Positions 41,227 through 43,671 of a stretch of 43,671 bases of DNA are shown piece after piece (positions within the stretch are counted from its first letter, which is position 1; every line of letters begins with the position of its first letter). The notes beneath the pieces were generated by a model, which was not told the origin of the DNA, made no database searches, and saw only the letters and a program-made list of their open reading frames with translations. Origin of the DNA: Chloroflexi bacterium OLB15 (GTDB lineage Bacteria > Chloroflexota > Anaerolineae > Aggregatilineales > Phototrophicaceae); assembly GCA_001567085.1 (NCBI GenBank), contig LMZS01000019.1, forward strand, positions 1 to 43,671. The letters are read 5' to 3'. A program made the translations under genes and the position numbers.

Positions 41227-43613
41227 GAGGCGGCACGCTTTGCGCCCGGATCAACCACGCGGGTAAGCGGCGCATCTGGCGGCAAGTGATGTTGATAGCC
41301 TGAAGGAAAGGCGATTTGCGTCCCTTGAGCAGAACGCTGAACGACGACGCCGCGATGCCGGACGATGACTGGCGCTGCCCCGTAGAACGCGCCGCCCGCC
41401 CATGCAATCGTTGGCGAAATGACGCGAACCCCCAGCGTTCGCATGAGCAAATGCAGCGGTATTACACCCGCCACGCTGCCGCGCTCCCCTAAACCACGCA
41501 GGTGACTGGCATGATAAAACTCATAAAAATGCTTGTCCGCCAGCAGCACTTCAGTTTGCACCTTCAGTAAGCGCGCCAGCAGGTCAAAAGCCTGTTCCAG
41601 CTTCCCCGCTTCAATAAAGGCTTCACCAATCAGCGTGTTCCAGAATAACCATATCCCGCCGGGGCCGCGTGCGTTCGCCGGGTCAAACAACGGCTCGGTT
41701 TTTGCGGCCATCGTCACGCCATTTTCCTGTAAAAAGGCATCTTTAACGGATTCGCCCAATTTTGCGGCTCGTTCCGGCGCAATCGCCGCAGACCAGAATG
41801 GCAGAAGCGCGCTGATGTCATACGCGGTTGTATCCATGGCAGCAACGCGAAGTTTGAAAACGGACGTTAAGCCAATCGTGGCAATTGTGTCCAGCCTGCT
41901 CCAGCTATAACGCGAGGTGTAAACGCCCCGGCTGTGCGTCCAGAGAATGGCTTTTGAATCAACTTCCTCTTCTAGGGCATTCCCCTTCGCATCTTTGCCA
42001 GACAGCTTCAACGTAAACTTTGGCGGGCGCTCTGCCCCCCCGTGAATGCTCACGATCAACCGGTTGGCAGGTTGAATTTCAAGACCGACCGAAAGGTCTT
42101 CACCGCCGCGAATGTTATCCAGCAAAGTGCTGCCGGAAAGCGTTGCATCAAGATCGCGGTCACGATAGTGATAGCGCCCATCGTGCCATAAGGTTTCCAG
42201 CAGGCGAGTTAGCCTTTCGATATGCCCATGAAAGCGGTTTTCGCCTTCAGTATCGTGCAAAAAGTAAGCTATCTCGCTCAGACTAGCCGCTTCTGAGAGC
42301 AGGTATGCAAGCAAATCTGGCGCTTCGGCGCAACGAATATCCGCGTTTTGCCCCCAACTCATGCCAGCGGCAAAAGCAGCGGTAAACGGGTAGCCGGTTT
42401 GTACCTCAGATTGCCATTCGGGAAGCCCATCACCATCTGCATCTAGATCGGGCTGCAACCAGCGCTCAAAAAACTTGCCAAGTGCCGGATAAATCTGCTT
42501 CAAAAATGCTTCATCTTCGGTGTACTGAAAGATACCCCATGCCATACGTGCCAGAATCGGCAGGCATAAGATGCCCTGTCGCTGGCCATCCAATCCGGGT
42601 TTCCAGTCAATCCAACCATCATCGCGCTGAACTGCCAGATAATTCAGCAACAGCCCCTGTGCCAGCGATGGATTCACCTGCGCCGCAGCCAACGCTACCA
42701 GATAGGCGTGCGCAGGGTTTTGCCCGCCCCAACTGCGCACGCTATCTGCGCCGCGTTCTGGCTGGCGCGCCGTGACAAATGAGGCATGTGGCAGCGAGGC
42801 AGTTGGCTTGAGGAAAGCCTGTACGATCTGCTGATAACTGGCGGCAACAGCGGCATCCATCGCAGGATCACCCGTCTCTATCACGGGGATATCGGGCGCG
42901 GCTTGCAAAATGCGCTTGCTATGCGTGGCAAAATTGACACGCAGCGTTTGCCCGGCCAACGCCAGCGATTCGTTATAGGTTGATAACCCGGCGCTGCTCC
43001 ACTGAAGCGCAGTTTTACCGCCCGCCGGAACCGTGAGTTTGCGAATCAGTTTACGCGCGCCATAGTCATCTATCAGCGCGCCTTCCAGCAGCATGACCGG
43101 TTTCAAATCGCCCAGTGGCAGCCCCAACGCAGGTGTTTCCGCAGCGGGCAACCGCCGGGGAGTCATTTCTCCCTGTTCTGAAGCGGCAAAAATGACAAGA
43201 TCAAGCTGCACCTCTAAGGGGGCTTGACCTTGATTAGCCAGCAAAAAACGCCCGACAACGCTGTGGCTTTCAACGATCAGAAATTCAGCGATCAGGGAAA
43301 GTACGGGGGTGATATGCGCCTCAGCGCGAATATAGCCGGGTGCGAAGCGGGTAATTACAGGGGGTTGAGCGTAAGCAACCGCTGAATAGATACTTCGCCC
43401 ATCCTGCGTCCACATCGGCGCAATACTGGCAAGCCCGACGCGACCACCATAGCGCGTATTCAACGAAATCGCCGTAGAATCGCCCTGCCCTAACCGAAGT
43501 TCCCAGCTTTGATCGTTACGATAGTCGGTTTTAGAGAAACGTGCGTCTGCAGCGATTACGCCACAAAATGGATCGGCGGCGGTCAACGCCCACCGCCGAA
43601 ACGACTCGCTCAA
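41223..43613 (-). CDS. Six-hairpin (alpha/alpha)6-barrel glycosidase-like protein
   Basis: A 796-residue cytoplasmic protein (no signal peptide). The N-terminal half is beta-rich (RYGGRVGLASIAPMWTQDGRSIYSA). The second half has the helical barrel text of amylo-1,6-glucosidase/GH63/GH15-like enzymes: NYLAVQRDDGWIDWKPG, WGIFQYTEDEAFLKQIYPALGKFFERWL, DADGDGLPEW, LLAYLLSEAASLSEIAYFL and GPGGIWLFWNTLIGEAF. I cannot name the catalytic acids with certainty. The start is TTG 43613, supported by GGGGG about 8 nt upstream; the next in-frame methionine is about 67 residues later. It is translationally coupled to the histidine kinase. Confidence 0.8.
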   Translation of the reverse strand: MSESFRRWALTAADPFCGVIAADARFSKTDYRNDQSWELRLGQGDSTAISLNTRYGGRVGLASIAPMWTQDGRSIYSAVAYAQPPVITRFAPGYIRAEAHITPVLSLIAEFLIVESHSVVGRFLLANQGQAPLEVQLDLVIFAASEQGEMTPRRLPAAETPALGLPLGDLKPVMLLEGALIDDYGARKLIRKLTVPAGGKTALQWSSAGLSTYNESLALAGQTLRVNFATHSKRILQAAPDIPVIETGDPAMDAAVAASYQQIVQAFLKPTASLPHASFVTARQPERGADSVRSWGGQNPAHAYLVALAAAQVNPSLAQGLLLNYLAVQRDDGWIDWKPGLDGQRQGILCLPILARMAWGIFQYTEDEAFLKQIYPALGKFFERWLQPDLDADGDGLPEWQSEVQTGYPFTAAFAAGMSWGQNADIRCAEAPDLLAYLLSEAASLSEIAYFLHDTEGENRFHGHIERLTRLLETLWHDGRYHYRDRDLDATLSGSTLLDNIRGGEDLSVGLEIQPANRLIVSIHGGAERPPKFTLKLSGKDAKGNALEEEVDSKAILWTHSRGVYTSRYSWSRLDTIATIGLTSVFKLRVAAMDTTAYDISALLPFWSAAIAPERAAKLGESVKDAFLQENGVTMAAKTEPLFDPANARGPGGIWLFWNTLIGEAFIEAGKLEQAFDLLARLLKVQTEVLLADKHFYEFYHASHLRGLGERGSVAGVIPLHLLMRTLGVRVISPTIAWAGGAFYGAAPVIVRHRGVVVQRSAQGTQIAFPSGYQHHLPPDAPLTRVVDPGAKRAAS

Positions 43614-43617
43614 AGAC

Positions 43618-43671
43618 TTAGCCCCCTAGCACCCATGTGCCATCGGCTTCGTTTAGCCTGAAGCGCTCACC
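43618..43671 (-). CDS. C-terminal end of an unidentified upstream gene
   Basis: The minus-strand frame ending in TAA at 43618-43620 reads GERFRLNEADGTWVLGG before the stop and runs off the window edge. Its stop is 4 nt before the glycosidase TTG start, as expected for an operon neighbour. Seventeen codons are too few to name the product. Confidence 0.4.
   Translation of the reverse strand, partial: GERFRLNEADGTWVLGG

Noticed and set aside
1..43671. tRNA, rRNA, insertion sequences, prophage or CRISPR arrays
   Set aside because: Read for tRNA T-loop text, transposase motifs, terminal inverted repeats and regular repeats; none found that could be supported.

Overview
The window looks like a mid-GC chromosomal contig from a Chloroflexota bacterium, most likely an Anaerolineae-type lineage. 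The reasons are: a coenzyme F420 pathway in a non-actinobacterial setting, a GT-C membrane glycosyltransferase with the beta-rich C-terminal module typical of this phylum, and a surface protein with a Thr/Pro/Asn-rich spacer behind a Flp-type pilin anchor. Frequent GTG and TTG starts and 1-10 nt gene overlaps indicate tightly coupled operons. This assignment rests on protein recognition alone; there is no rRNA or tRNA gene in the window.

Layout. 1-1694 (minus): end-truncated thiolase and a HIT hydrolase with its own promoter. 1933-4241 (plus): biotin ligase followed by two membrane proteins of unknown role. 4271-7719 (minus): XdhC-type molybdo-hydroxylase maturation factor and a frameshifted GT-C glycosyltransferase. 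7819-12532 (minus): F420 module with an F420-type LLM oxidoreductase, cofC, cofD, a free-standing nitroreductase, cofE and the NADPH:F420 reductase. 12532-27404 (minus): a long co-oriented run rich in purine/ureide catabolism genes (ssnA, arcC, a YgeW-type carbamoyltransferase, ygeY, adenine deaminase, 8-oxoguanine deaminase, folD) mixed with two fold-type II PLP enzymes, a GT2 glycosyltransferase, a NUDIX protein and several small unknown proteins. The run is continuous with the F420 module: the ssnA stop codon overlaps the npdG start codon.

27405-32182 (plus): a divergent intergenic region with an inverted repeat, then a roughly 1,500-residue protein made of a Flp-type pilin N-terminus and a modular extracellular region, closed by a strong intrinsic terminator. 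32298-34314 (plus): a frameshifted guanylate-kinase-like fusion coupled to a YgfZ-family protein. 34360-43671 (minus): dcd, argS with a leader hairpin, a membrane-anchored methyltransferase, an SDR, an ABC exporter, a sensor-less histidine kinase and a six-hairpin glycosidase, plus the last codons of another gene.

How the genes may work together: adenine deaminase and 8-oxoguanine deaminase would feed hypoxanthine and urate into an anaerobic ring-opening route like the Yge/SsnA/YqeA system. There, a carbamoyltransferase plus carbamate kinase would yield ATP, PLP enzymes would release amino-acid-derived carbon, and FolD would handle one-carbon units. The xanthine dehydrogenase, YgfK and hydantoinase partners are not in the window. 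Three genes (GT-C, folD, GMK-like) each carry what looks like a single missing base in a G or C run, which points to assembly or read error rather than decay.
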